In this document: positions 15,676 through 25,400 of the stretch, one piece after another
How the letters are laid out: each line of letters begins with the position of its first letter
Numbering within the stretch: position 1 is the first letter of the stretch
Assembly (NCBI GenBank): GCA_910578555.1
Contig: CAJTPS010000028.1
Span: 1 to 50,656 of the forward strand
Length of the DNA stretch: 50,656 nt
Source: an uncultured Lachnospiraceae bacterium
Lineage (GTDB): Bacteria; Bacillota; Clostridia; Lachnospirales; Lachnospiraceae
Reading direction: 5' to 3'
Position numbers and translations under genes: made by a program
The notes under the pieces: model-generated
The model's database searches: none
Seen by the model: the letters and a program-made list of their open reading frames with translations, nothing else
Told to the model about the DNA's origin: nothing

Positions 15676-17127
15676 CTACACATTAATCTCCGCCTTCACG
15701 CCCAGCAGTTCCTTATTTTCTGCAAGGATCGGATTCACGATCTCCGCTAGGAACTTCTCCACCTGAAGAGGCGCACGCCCTACATATCTGGACGGCTCCA
15801 TCGTCTTTAACAAATCTTCCCCCGACATGTTGAAAGCACTGTCACCGGCAATCAGCTCCAAAAGGTTGTTCTCCTTCCCTTCCCGCTTCACATTGGCGCC
15901 CGCCTCCATGGACAGTTCTCTGATCTTCTCGTGCAGTTCCTGCCGGTTGCCGCCCATCTTCACGGCATCCATCATAATATTCTCCGTCGCCATAAAGGGC
16001 AGTTCGCTCATCAGGCGCTTCGTGATAACCTTGTCATACACTACCAGTCCGTCCACCACATTCAGGCACAGATCCAGAATACCGTCAATCGCCAGAAACG
16101 CCTCCGGAATAGACAGGCGCTTGTTCGCAGAATCATCCAGTGTCCTCTCAAACCACTGTGTCGCGGAGGTAATCGCCGGGTTCAGCGCATCAATCATCAC
16201 ATATCTGGAAAGAGATGCGATGCGCTCGCTTCTCATCGGATTTCTCTTGTACGCCATGGCCGAGGAGCCGATCTGACTCTTCTCAAACGGCTCTTCCACC
16301 TCTTTCAGATGCTGCAGCAGTCTGATATCATTGGACATTTTATGTGCCGACGCGGCAATGCCTGCCAGAACATTACACACCCTTGTATCCACCTTGCGGG
16401 AATAAGTCTGTCCCGATACCGGATAACACTTATCGAATCCCATCCTGGCTGCAATCATCGGGTCAATCTTATCAATCGTCTCCTGATCCCCGTCAAACAG
16501 TTCCAGAAACGAGGCCTGCGTTCCCGTTGTTCCCTTAGAGCCTAAAAGCTTCATGGTTGACAGCACATAATCCAGATCCTCCAGATCCAGACAAAACTCC
16601 TGCGTCCACAGCGTTGCCCGTTTACCGACTGTCGTAGGCTGGGCCGGCTGAAAATGGGTAAAGGCAAGGGTCGGCAGATTCTTATACTGGTCAGCGAACT
16701 TTGCCAGTTCCGCAATCACATTCACCAGCTTTTTCTTGACTAATTTCAGTGCTTCCGTCATCACAATTATATCAGTATTGTCGCCCACATAGCAGGATGT
16801 AGCGCCCAAATGGATAATCCCGGCCGCCTTCGGGCACTGCTGTCCGTAGGCATAGACATGGCTCATCACGTCATGGCGCACTTCCTTCTCCCGCGCCTTT
16901 GCCACATCATAGTTGATGTCCTCTGCGTGTGCCTTCAGTTCATCGATCTGTTCCTGTGTGATCACCGGCTGCCCGTTCTGGCAAAGTCCCAGTTCCATCT
17001 CCGTCTCCGCCAGTGCGATCCACAGTTTCCGCCATGTCCTGAATTTCATATCCGGCGAGAAGATGTACTGCATCTCCTTGCTCGCATAACGCTCCGATAA
17101 AGGGCTTACATATCTGTCTGTACTCAT
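15676..17127 (-). CDS. purB: Adenylosuccinate lyase
   Basis: This cytosolic enzyme splits SAICAR and adenylosuccinate, releasing fumarate, in purine synthesis. The 483-aa protein has the fumarase/aspartase superfamily signature SSAMAYKRNPMRSER and the other conserved regions (HLGATSCYVGDNTD, FTHFQPAQPTTVGKR). The start at 17127 (MSTDRYVSPLSERY) is chosen because GGAGAG lies five bases upstream; the longer frame would add a hydrophobic, unsupported extension. It follows purF on the same strand with a 203-base gap that contains a broken gene and its own promoter-like site (17185-17214). Length and sequence are normal for clostridial homologs. Confidence 0.97.
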   Translation of the reverse strand: MSTDRYVSPLSERYASKEMQYIFSPDMKFRTWRKLWIALAETEMELGLCQNGQPVITQEQIDELKAHAEDINYDVAKAREKEVRHDVMSHVYAYGQQCPKAAGIIHLGATSCYVGDNTDIIVMTEALKLVKKKLVNVIAELAKFADQYKNLPTLAFTHFQPAQPTTVGKRATLWTQEFCLDLEDLDYVLSTMKLLGSKGTTGTQASFLELFDGDQETIDKIDPMIAARMGFDKCYPVSGQTYSRKVDTRVCNVLAGIAASAHKMSNDIRLLQHLKEVEEPFEKSQIGSSAMAYKRNPMRSERIASLSRYVMIDALNPAITSATQWFERTLDDSANKRLSIPEAFLAIDGILDLCLNVVDGLVVYDKVITKRLMSELPFMATENIMMDAVKMGGNRQELHEKIRELSMEAGANVKREGKENNLLELIAGDSAFNMSGEDLLKTMEPSRYVGRAPLQVEKFLAEIVNPILAENKELLGVKAEINV

Positions 17128-17184
17128 AGTTTCTCTCCTGTCCTTTTCATTCTTACGAAACCTTTTCCTTAAATCACATAACAT

Positions 17185-17214
17185 AGTATACCATACGCAC
17201 AAAAAAATGGTGAA
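17185..17214 (-). promoter_or_regulatory. Possible promoter of purB
   Basis: Minus strand: TTCACC, 18-base spacer, TATACT, about 58 bases before the purB ATG. The -35 is weak. It lies inside the broken gene at 17169-17318. Confidence 0.4.
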
Positions 17215-17283
17215 CGGATTAAACATTGTCTCCGTTTCTCTCTGCAGTTCCAGGTATCATTCTTAGAACACAGACAACAAGCC

Positions 17284-17302
17284 AGACCGCATCTCGCGGT
17301 CT
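17284..17302 (-). repeat. Small hairpin after purF
   Basis: AGACCGC at 17284-17290 pairs with GCGGTCT at 17296-17302 around a 5-base loop. No clear U-run follows, so it would be a weak attenuator or terminator between purF and purB. Confidence 0.35.
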
Positions 17303-17330
17303 CGAATGATCTTTTCATGCTAACCTCCTC

Positions 17331-18785
17331 TTACCGCTCATACTCTCCCCGGATATCCTCCCCGGGCGGCGTAAGCGGATACTGCCCCGTAAAGCACCCT
17401 TTACAGATCTCCAGTCCGTCCACCATCTCCGCTAGCCGTTCCAGCTTAAGATAACCGAGGGAATCCGCGCCAATAATCTTACTGATCTCTTCCACGCTGC
17501 GGTTATAGGCAATCAGCTGCTCTCTGGCAGGCACATCCGTACCGAAGTAGCACGGATACAGAAACGGCGGAGAACTGACCCGCATATGTACTTCTTTAGC
17601 GCCCGCCTCCCGCAGCATCCTGACGATGCGGTCCGACGTGGTACCTCTGACAATGGAATCGTCGATCATAACGATCCGCTTGCCGTTCACCGCCTCCCTG
17701 ACCGCATTGAGCTTGACTTGTACGCTGCTCTCGCGGCTCTTCTGTCCGGGCTTGATGAAGGTTCTTCCCACATAGGTATTTTTCACAAATGCCTGTCCGT
17801 AAGGAATACCGGACTGCATGGAATACCCCAGCGCGGCGCAGTTGCCCGATTCCGGCACACCCACCACCAGATCGGCCTCCACCGGCGAGTCCATCGCCAG
17901 AAATCTGCCCGCCATAATGCGGGAATTATAGACGCTGACCCCGTCAATACGGCTGTCCGGTCTGGCAAAATATATATACTCGAAAATACATCTGCCGTGT
18001 CGGCTCTGCGGCAGACACATACTCCGGTCCGATTCGATTCCTTTATCCGGAGAGATCGTAACGATCTCCCCCGGCTCTACATCTCTCACAAACGCCGCGC
18101 CGATCGTATCAAGCGCGCAAGTTTCTGATGCAAGAATATATGCGTTGTCCCGCTTTCCGATACAGAGCGGCTTGAATCCGTAGGGATCCCTTGCGCCGAT
18201 CAGTTTGCGGGGCGACATAACGATCAGGGAATAGGCGCCTCTGATCTTATGCATGGCGCGTCCCACCGCCTCTTCCACAGTCCCGCTGTTCAGTCTCTCC
18301 CTGGCGATATGGTAGGCGATAACTTCCGAGTCTATGGTCGTCTGAAAAATAGCGCCGGTATATTCCAGTTCATGCCTGAGTTCCCCTGCATTGATCAGAT
18401 TGCCGTTATGTGCCAGCCCCAACGTTCCTTTCACATAATTTAGTACCAGCGGCTGGGCATTTTCCCTCGTGCTGCTGCCTGTCGTTGAATACCGGACATG
18501 CCCCACACCGATGTCACCCTTTAACTTTTCCAGCGTTTCCGGGGTAAAATTCTCATGTAAAAGCCCCATCTCTTTGGCACTTAACACCTTCCCCTTCGGT
18601 CCCGCAGTGTCGCTGACCGCGATGCCGCAGCTTTCCTGCCCTCTGTGCTGCAAGGCAAATAGTCCGTAATAGATCGTGGACGCCACATCGCCTCCGTCAA
18701 AATCATAGATGCCGAATACCCCGCACTCCTCGCCTAACTTATCTGTCTGTTCCGCCCTGTCTTCCTGTCTTGTCCTTATATTCAT
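17331..18785 (-). CDS. purF: Amidophosphoribosyltransferase
   Basis: This enzyme makes phosphoribosylamine from PRPP and glutamine, the first committed step of purine synthesis. In the 484-aa protein the catalytic Cys follows a short propeptide (KLGEEC-GVFGIYDFDG, Cys at about 20), to be removed by self-cleavage. The PRPP-binding motif is RIVMIDDSIVRGTT. Cysteines in RHGRCIFEY, FLYPCYFG and EICKGCFTGQ suggest the Fe-S-containing, Bacillus-type enzyme. The start at 18785 has AGGAGAGG seven bases upstream. purB follows downstream. The 227-base leader upstream carries two hairpins (18841-18917), but no recognised purine or PRPP riboswitch. Confidence 0.97.
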   Translation of the reverse strand: MNIRTRQEDRAEQTDKLGEECGVFGIYDFDGGDVASTIYYGLFALQHRGQESCGIAVSDTAGPKGKVLSAKEMGLLHENFTPETLEKLKGDIGVGHVRYSTTGSSTRENAQPLVLNYVKGTLGLAHNGNLINAGELRHELEYTGAIFQTTIDSEVIAYHIARERLNSGTVEEAVGRAMHKIRGAYSLIVMSPRKLIGARDPYGFKPLCIGKRDNAYILASETCALDTIGAAFVRDVEPGEIVTISPDKGIESDRSMCLPQSRHGRCIFEYIYFARPDSRIDGVSVYNSRIMAGRFLAMDSPVEADLVVGVPESGNCAALGYSMQSGIPYGQAFVKNTYVGRTFIKPGQKSRESSVQVKLNAVREAVNGKRIVMIDDSIVRGTTSDRIVRMLREAGAKEVHMRVSSPPFLYPCYFGTDVPAREQLIAYNRSVEEISKIIGADSLGYLKLERLAEMVDGLEICKGCFTGQYPLTPPGEDIRGEYER

Positions 18786-18840
18786 CCCGAATCCTCTCCT
18801 GCGTTCGCGCACAGTTCATCTGGTCCTCAAATACACCTCA

Positions 18841-18917
18841 GCCTGATGCTGCTTTACTCCATCAGGCCGCAGGCACCGGACCGCCTGTATCTGCCCGTAA
18901 ATCTTCCACATTTACGG
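18841..18917. repeat. Two hairpins in the purF leader
   Basis: GCCTGATG and CATCAGGC form one stem (18841-18868). CCGTAAAT (18895-18902) and ATTTACGG (18910-18917) form a perfect 8-bp stem with a 7-base loop. They precede purF by 55-130 bases. I could not match them to a known riboswitch. Confidence 0.4.
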
Positions 18918-19012
18918 TACATTTTACACTGCCGCATTCTGCATACTTTTTCACAGTAACAGTTCAATCTTCTGCCTCTGTTACGCTTCGTATACCCCGC
19001 TTACGGATTCCC

Positions 19013-20197
19013 TTAGTTTGCAAATTTCTTCTCGTACTCCTCCACCGACGCCATGATCTCCTTGGCATACTGCGGATATTTCTCCACCAGTTCCTTGATT
19101 TCCTTCTGGGAGCCGCCCGCCACCACCTCTTTATTATAATCCATCCGGCGGCGCAGCGACTGCCTTCTGATAATCAGATTGTGGCGAATCTCCACCATTT
19201 CCTTATGATCCAGTATCGCCTCCGTCTGGTGCAGCCATACCGCAGGATCCTTGATCTGATACCGCTTCAATATCTGCAGCAGTTCCTGTTCATTATAATC
19301 CAGATCCAGTTCCGCCTTGCGGAATTTCTCCCGTTCCTCCCGCTCGATCTTATAGTTCTCCCACAAATCTATCAGTTCGCGCGCACTCGAAACGCCGTAC
19401 TTCAGATACAGGTAGTCCAGCAGATTCGTGTTATTGACATATCTGATCTTCACCTTGTTCTGCAGGAGAATAATCTTATTGATGCCGTTCTCTACACGAT
19501 GGAGTTCTTTTCTGGCATCCACATGCTTGACATAGATCACCGTGATCGCCATCGCCGCCGCACCGGCTGTCACAAGATATCCCGCCCTCGTATCCATATC
19601 CAGAAAGAACTGCAGCAGCAGAAGAAGCAGGATGCACAACCCAAGCGCCGCCACACAGATGATCGCCATGCCTCTTGTATCGGCGATCAGACGCATCACC
19701 TCGCTCTTCCGGTACAGATAGGCATGCTTCTCACCCTCCAGCCGGCTCAAATCCTGTTTGATCAGATCCTGATACTCCTCCGCCTCCGTCAGCTTTCCGT
19801 ACCCTTCTTCCACCTCGTCAAGCATCCGCTCGATCTGCTGATACTTCTCATCGCTGATCCGATGCGGCCGCTCCATGAAATCAGCCTTACTGTCCTGCAG
19901 AAGCGACACCCGCTTCGCGCACTCTTTAAGCTGCTCACTCTCCTCCGGCGGAAGCGCTTCGATCTCCTCCATATCTTTAAGGTAGGAAGTTACCATGTCA
20001 TACTCGAAAGTCAGATTCTCCAGTTCTCTCGTGGCATCCGCCATTCGTTCCAGACAGTTTCTGACATAATCGGTCCGCTGTTCTTTATTGGTATAATCCA
20101 CCTGATGTACGACTTCCTCTTCTTCCCACTCCTCGTCGTATAAATCTTCTTCATCTCTTCTGCGCAATCCTGCGATCAGTTTCTTTAACCAGCCCAT
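19013..20197 (-). CDS. Coiled-coil protein with two membrane helices (last gene of unknown-function operon)
   Basis: I do not recognise a characterised family. The 394-aa protein starts at 20197 (MGWLKKLIAGLRRR), with GAGGAG a few bases upstream. A very acidic segment (about 15-30, DEEDLYDEEWEEEEV) is followed by long heptad-rich helices to about residue 170, two close membrane helices (about 177-199 and 205-224), and another long charged helical region to the end. Both helical arms would therefore lie on the same side of the membrane, probably the cytoplasm. It begins 28 bases after the TPR-like gene stop, as the fourth gene of the 26024 to 19013 operon. A scaffold or membrane anchor for the other three products is a reasonable guess. 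Confidence 0.75.
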   Translation of the reverse strand: MGWLKKLIAGLRRRDEEDLYDEEWEEEEVVHQVDYTNKEQRTDYVRNCLERMADATRELENLTFEYDMVTSYLKDMEEIEALPPEESEQLKECAKRVSLLQDSKADFMERPHRISDEKYQQIERMLDEVEEGYGKLTEAEEYQDLIKQDLSRLEGEKHAYLYRKSEVMRLIADTRGMAIICVAALGLCILLLLLLQFFLDMDTRAGYLVTAGAAAMAITVIYVKHVDARKELHRVENGINKIILLQNKVKIRYVNNTNLLDYLYLKYGVSSARELIDLWENYKIEREEREKFRKAELDLDYNEQELLQILKRYQIKDPAVWLHQTEAILDHKEMVEIRHNLIIRRQSLRRRMDYNKEVVAGGSQKEIKELVEKYPQYAKEIMASVEEYEKKFAN

Positions 20198-20225
20198 TTT
20201 ACTCCTCATTTCTGTCCGGCAGATG

Positions 20226-21071
20226 CTACAACACATACTCCCTGTACTGTTCCTTCAGTGCAGTCGTCAGTTTCTCGATCTCCTGATAGTACTGCACATC
20301 GCTGCCTGCCGTACTGCTTCCCTCTTCCTTAAACACCTGCAGGGTAAAAAGCATACGATTCTCATCTGTTCCTTCAAACTGTCCGGAAGCATGCTCCATC
20401 TTCCGCTCTACTCTAAGCGATGCATCGTGATATTCCGGATGCTCCGCTATATAAGCAATATACTCCTGCTCCTCCTGACACATACGCAAGGCTGACAGAT
20501 ATGACTCCAGACTCTCCTGCTCCCGGTCCGTCCCGTAAGCCTGCTCAAACCACTCCGCCGCCTGCCTGAACATAAACAGTCTTGCACATGCCACTCCCAT
20601 ATTATAAAGGACACTGCCGCGCAGCCGCAGGTCACTCTCCGGAATCTGCGCCAGCAGACTGTGATACTGTTCAAGCGCCTTGTTATACTTCCCGCTCTGC
20701 AGCATGTGATCAGCCTTAGCCTTCCCGCGCTCGTAAGGATTTAACCCTTCATTACTCCTGATGATCTGCTCCGTCCGCTCCACGATTTCCGGCGGGTACA
20801 GATTCACATATTCTAATACGGTTCCGGCGAAAGCGGAGGCGGAACCATCCTGATTCAGCAGAGAATAAAGTGTGTGCGCCAGCTGTCCTAGTCCGCACTG
20901 TTCATCCAGCCACTTCACCAGGTCACGCCGCAGCATTTCCTGATCCAGCAGTTCCGCTTTCTCCACAAGCAGATAGCATAATTCCTCCACCGAATAAAGG
21001 TTTACATAAAATTTTTCCATATAATAGGGTCTTTCGGCATATACCCCTGTCCCCAGAATCATCCGGCTCAT
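20226..21071 (-). CDS. TPR-like helical protein (operon of unknown function)
   Basis: The 281-aa protein has a conserved-looking N-terminus (MILGTGVYAERPYYMEKFYV, then NLYSVEELCYLLVEKAELLD), then tetratricopeptide-like helices around residues 130-230 (ADHMLQSGKYNKALEQYHSL; LYNMGVACARLFMFRQAAEW). Such repeats usually bind partner proteins. The open frame reaches 21167, overlapping the previous gene, but 21071 (MSRMILGTG) is favoured because that segment aligns with my memory of related proteins; the ribosome site there is modest. It is the third gene of the operon, downstream of the actin/Hsp70-like gene and 28 bases before the coiled-coil membrane gene. Function unknown. Confidence 0.7.
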   Translation of the reverse strand: MSRMILGTGVYAERPYYMEKFYVNLYSVEELCYLLVEKAELLDQEMLRRDLVKWLDEQCGLGQLAHTLYSLLNQDGSASAFAGTVLEYVNLYPPEIVERTEQIIRSNEGLNPYERGKAKADHMLQSGKYNKALEQYHSLLAQIPESDLRLRGSVLYNMGVACARLFMFRQAAEWFEQAYGTDREQESLESYLSALRMCQEEQEYIAYIAEHPEYHDASLRVERKMEHASGQFEGTDENRMLFTLQVFKEEGSSTAGSDVQYYQEIEKLTTALKEQYREYVL

Positions 21072-21139
21072 ACTTTCCGTCACATCCTTCGTAATGATAC
21101 TCGCAAACCGCGCGTCTGCCTGTCTTCCTCTTGTGCTGA

Positions 21140-22450
21140 TTATGCCACGGGAAAAGATTCTTCCCACACCTGGCCGCCTGCCGGAAACAATTCTCCGAAA
21201 CCCAGGTCGGTCACCCTGATCTGCACCGTCTCCGGCGCGCTCATCTTCATCTCCATGCGGTATCTTGTAAAAGGTCCGCCTCCTCCGCCGCCGGGCAGCG
21301 ATATCACTCTCGTCTCAATATCTTTCCCTGTCAGCGGCGTAATCACAAATGCAAGCTCTCTCTCGCCTTCCAGCAGAATTTCGCACTCCTTTACCGCCTC
21401 ATACCAGTTCTCGCCCGCATCCAGAAGCGCATAATATGATTCCCTTCCCCGACGCAGAACATTCATGCCGATATTGGATTTTAACTTATCACTGCCAAGG
21501 AATACATGTTTCTTTCCCTCTTCACTCGGCTCCAGTTTTTCTAACAGTCCATAACACGCACCACGACTAAAAAGGTTGTTTCCGCGAAAAACTCTCCTGT
21601 TATGGCAGAGAAATTTTATAGACTGCTTATCCCACTCGGCACGGAATCCGTCTCCCAGAAGATACGCGGAAGATATGATCCTGCCCTCGCACATTCTGCG
21701 CAAAATGCTCAGAAAACGCTCGTCCGCCATCCTGTAGGCATCCTCTCTGACTGCCTCCTCCTCCGTCTCCTCCGGAATCACCACAGTCTCATAGACTTGT
21801 TCCTCGATCAGAACCACGACCGGCGTCGTGCGCTTATTGCACTCCATGCGGTAAGTCTTGAGACGCCCTCCGTCATGCTCACACGCGACCGCCTGATAAT
21901 TCCATAATTCCGGCGGCTGGTGCAGCATATAAGAATAGAAGCTTTCCGTATGGCTCTGAAAGTAGATATGCGGTGTCCTGAGTCCCAGATTCGCCGCTGC
22001 AAGAGACAGAACCTCCACCATTCTGTCATCCAGTTCATCCACTGTAAACATGATCGCGGCGATCTTCTCCACCGTCGCGACGAAGTTCATCAGCGTCATG
22101 CTGCGCTTTAGGAAAAGTGTAAGCAGCGCTACCGGATCAAAATGCTCCCCGTCCAGTTCGACCTCCTCACCCTTTCTGGCAAGCGCAAGAAGCCCGCTAA
22201 GCGGAAGGCTGCCCTCTTCCTCCATATTTTTAACGGCGTCCTTCCCGTAAAACCATTGGTTGACCCCTTCTCGTTTACATAACATTGTAGGAATGTTATA
22301 CTGTTTCGTCCCCACAACCGTGGCAATCGTAGTTGCCTCTTCCTGCCCGTATATACTATAGCTGATCTGCGAATATTTCTCTCCCAGATCATAGCCGACA
22401 AGCACGCTTCCCTTATGCAGTTTGCCTTCCTCTTTCCGCTCCAAAAACAT
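21140..22450 (-). CDS. DUF5716-like protein with actin/Hsp70-type fold features
   Basis: This 436-aa protein resembles the DUF5716 family found beside DUF5717 genes. Near the N-terminus, LVGYDLGEKYSQISYSIYG looks like the phosphate-1 loop of the actin/Hsp70/FGGY ATPase fold; later segments (VEKIAAIMFTVDELDDRMVE, SSAYLLGDGF, HVFLGSDKLKSNIGMNVL) fit the remaining part of such a fold. A Gly run (PGGGGGGPF) lies near the C-terminus. There is no membrane segment. The start at 22450 (MFLERKEEG) has AGGAG eight bases upstream and lies 10 bases after the stop of the giant upstream gene, so the genes are tightly linked. Nucleotide binding is inferred from pattern only. Confidence 0.7.
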   Translation of the reverse strand: MFLERKEEGKLHKGSVLVGYDLGEKYSQISYSIYGQEEATTIATVVGTKQYNIPTMLCKREGVNQWFYGKDAVKNMEEEGSLPLSGLLALARKGEEVELDGEHFDPVALLTLFLKRSMTLMNFVATVEKIAAIMFTVDELDDRMVEVLSLAAANLGLRTPHIYFQSHTESFYSYMLHQPPELWNYQAVACEHDGGRLKTYRMECNKRTTPVVVLIEEQVYETVVIPEETEEEAVREDAYRMADERFLSILRRMCEGRIISSAYLLGDGFRAEWDKQSIKFLCHNRRVFRGNNLFSRGACYGLLEKLEPSEEGKKHVFLGSDKLKSNIGMNVLRRGRESYYALLDAGENWYEAVKECEILLEGERELAFVITPLTGKDIETRVISLPGGGGGGPFTRYRMEMKMSAPETVQIRVTDLGFGELFPAGGQVWEESFPVA

Positions 22451-22460
22451 TGCGCTTCTC

Positions 22461-25400
22461 CTAACGTACGGCAAATACCCGATCCACTATATAATCCTGC
22501 CGGTAATATTCTCTGAGCAGATCATCTACCGTATCGTAATCATGCAGTGTCTTGCCGATCATAATATCATTGAGCATATCAAAACGGCTCCCGCCGTTTT
22601 CCTGCCCGATATCACTCTTATGAATCGTACCGCTCTTCGTCAGCTGTTCGTTGCCGTCCACTTCCTCTGTAATGTAAAACTGCAGTCTCTCACCAAAGAA
22701 AAGGATAAATTCCTTGACACAGATACCGGCAAACATGTCTTTCATCTCTTCCTTGCGATACTCATTCTCAGAACCGCCTTCACTCTGGATCACATAGTGT
22801 ATGACTGCTCTGCAGCCGGCCCTTGCCCGATATTCCACCATCGTCTTATCCTGATAGGCATCCATCTGCGGAATATATCCCTGATACTCCTTATAGACCG
22901 GCAGTACAATATGTCCGTCCACAAGTTCCCGCAGAAAATCACAGCAGATCTGCCGCACCGTCTCATCCTGCTCTTCTTTATGTTCCGCATAGTACCCCAG
23001 ACAGGCAATCTTACATACCAGATGAAGCGGCACATGCTCCTGATATAACTGCAGTACATGTCGGAAAATATAGGGCTCTACGATCTGTTCTCCGATCGCA
23101 TAATCATAGCAGCATTGAGACAGGAATGCCGCAAGCAGTTCCTCGTTTCCGCCGCCCTTACAATATGTACGGAAGATCTCCATCTTCTCTCCGACATGCG
23201 CCCCCGTGTATAACATCTGCACCAGCATCCGCTCACACAGCACATAAGTATCCATGCCGAAATCTATCGCCGCTTTCCACACATCCCGCATATCCCTGAT
23301 ACTTCCCGAGAAATACCGCAGCAGATAATTCAGCACATTCTCATCATATTTTCCTTTTCCCACCACATACCAGAGCACGCCGGTCATCACCGGATCTTCC
23401 TGCATCTGCTCCTCATCCAGCAGACGGCTGCACAGCTTTACAAGCGTTCCGGCTTGCACGCCGTACGGTCCGTAACGCCGCACCAGGCGGTATGCTTCTT
23501 CATACATGCCCCTCGCGATCATGTACCGGATGATCTCTTTACGGTCACGTCTGGAGACATCCTCCGGCGTAAGATTCAGCAGGTACTCATCCAGTTCCCT
23601 CATCCTGTCTTTTTCATAATAAAACTGTACAAGCATCATGCGGATCTCTCGCTTCATACTCTCACTGATCCGCCCGGACCGCGCAAGCCTCACAAACAGA
23701 TCGGCATTGTCCTCCTGCACCGTAAATGTATTCTGATACTCAAAGCATGCATAGACAGCATATCCCAGATGATCCCGCACAAAAGGCGCGATCATCAGCG
23801 CCAGTTTCGCAGGGCTGATTACTCTTTGCACCTGATGCTCCACACTCACCGTATACCGGTTACCCGTCCCGTCCCCGAACAGCAGCCTGCAGTCGGAATC
23901 ATATACGGGAACCTGCGCATGACCTGAGACGACCGGATACACATCCTCGCCCACGCCGTACGGATACACAAGAATCACCTCTCTGATCCTGTCCGATTCC
24001 ACCGTGATATCCCTCATGAAAAGCAGGGTCGCAAGCTGTTCTGCGCTCTCTTCATCAATCATCGGAAGGCTGACCAGGTTGCGGTACAGATACGCCAGAT
24101 CCTTGTTGATCCTGCCCTTTCTGAGCTGCTCTGTCACAAAGCGCTCCATGGCAGCGGCATAATTCACATAGATATCCGGTATTTCCTCTCTGTGCCGGTA
24201 TACATAGGCATACAGGTACGCCGTGATCTCGTAATGCAGATCACTCTGATAGGCAAAATACATCAGCACGATCTTCGGAAGCGGTCCGTCATACTGAAGC
24301 GATATGGACATCATGTAGTACTCATACAGCCTTGTGATCCGAAGATTCTGCTCCACCCCTGCGCAATACCACTCAAAATATGCCTCTCCGTATCGGTTTC
24401 CTTTGATTAAAAGCGTACAGATCGCATGTAATAGTTCATTGTCCTGTCTCCACTCATAACACCCCCGCAGAATGCGGAAGACACCGTCCGAATATGTCTT
24501 CTGCTTCTGCGCAAGGTATACGATCTGCATTACGATCTCATCTTTCATCAGATCGTTTCTGACCGCATAGTATAATACCTGCTGTTCAAACTCCTCCATT
24601 TTCATAAGCATGGACGGATTTGCACGCAGCAGATTCCACGCTTCGATATAGATGACAGGAGAAGTGCAATGATTCCGGAACAGTTCCTCGAGCAGTTCCC
24701 ATTTGCGGAACGGACTCCTGACATAGTTCTCCGACAGATACAGAAGAAGCCATGCGATCCGCCAGTTCCCCCTGTTACGCTCATAGACTTCCGCCACTTC
24801 CGCAGCCACATCATCCACATACTGCTCATCCTTACTGTACAGTGTTGTGAGATACAGATAATAGCACCACAGTTCCGGAAACGCCTCTCTGCCGGCGAGC
24901 ACTTGTTCCTCCTGTTTCTCGATCATCCACTTCGCTTCGTTGGTGCGATCCTCCGTCAGCAGGATCTGCGCCTGAAAAAGCCTGGCCGCTATATCCTTAT
25001 CATCCAGCTCCAGCATACGGCCAAGCAGTTTGCCCGTCTCTGTCATCCATGTTTTCGTGCTGATCTTCTTAAGACGAAACGCCTGATAATATTCCATGAT
25101 CTCCACGGTGAGTCTTCTCTTCTCCCTATGGATGCCAAGCGCTTTCCTTCCGGTCAGATGCAGTACCACTGTGACCGGTATCCTGATCGTCTTATGTTCC
25201 TGTATCAGTAAAATGCTGCCATAGTTATTGCCTGCATGCAGCCTCGCAAAATTTATATAGTAATACACCCGGTATATATTGCCGAGAAAAGAAGCATCCG
25301 ATACCGTGCTCTCCTCCACCCGCAGGAACCCTCCCTCCGTGTCAACCTGCAGGTGTGTATAACCCCATCCGTTTCTGTTGACCGCAAGCGCATAGCGGGT

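Larger units (their letters stand above)
17169..17318 (-). pseudogene. Truncated Cys-rich (DUF3795-like) gene start
   Basis: A 49-codon frame begins with an excellent ribosome site (AAGAGGAGGTTAGC-ATG) 12 bases after the purF stop. Its first 26 residues (MKRSFETARCGLACCLCSKN, then DTWNCR) look like the start of a Cys-rich DUF3795-type protein. After that the reading continues in unrelated, basic sequence and stops, so it appears to be the 5' remnant of a gene lost between purF and purB. Family memory is the only basis for DUF3795. A short expressed peptide cannot be excluded. Confidence 0.55.

Noticed and set aside
18786..19012. Riboswitch or small peptide in the purF leader
   Set aside because: Two hairpins are present and a GTG-started frame of about 30 codons is readable, but I see no conserved purine/PRPP aptamer core and no ribosome site.
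18770..20143. 457-codon plus-strand open frame
   Set aside because: Antisense to the coiled-coil membrane gene and the purF leader; Leu/His/Gln-rich shadow without a start signal.
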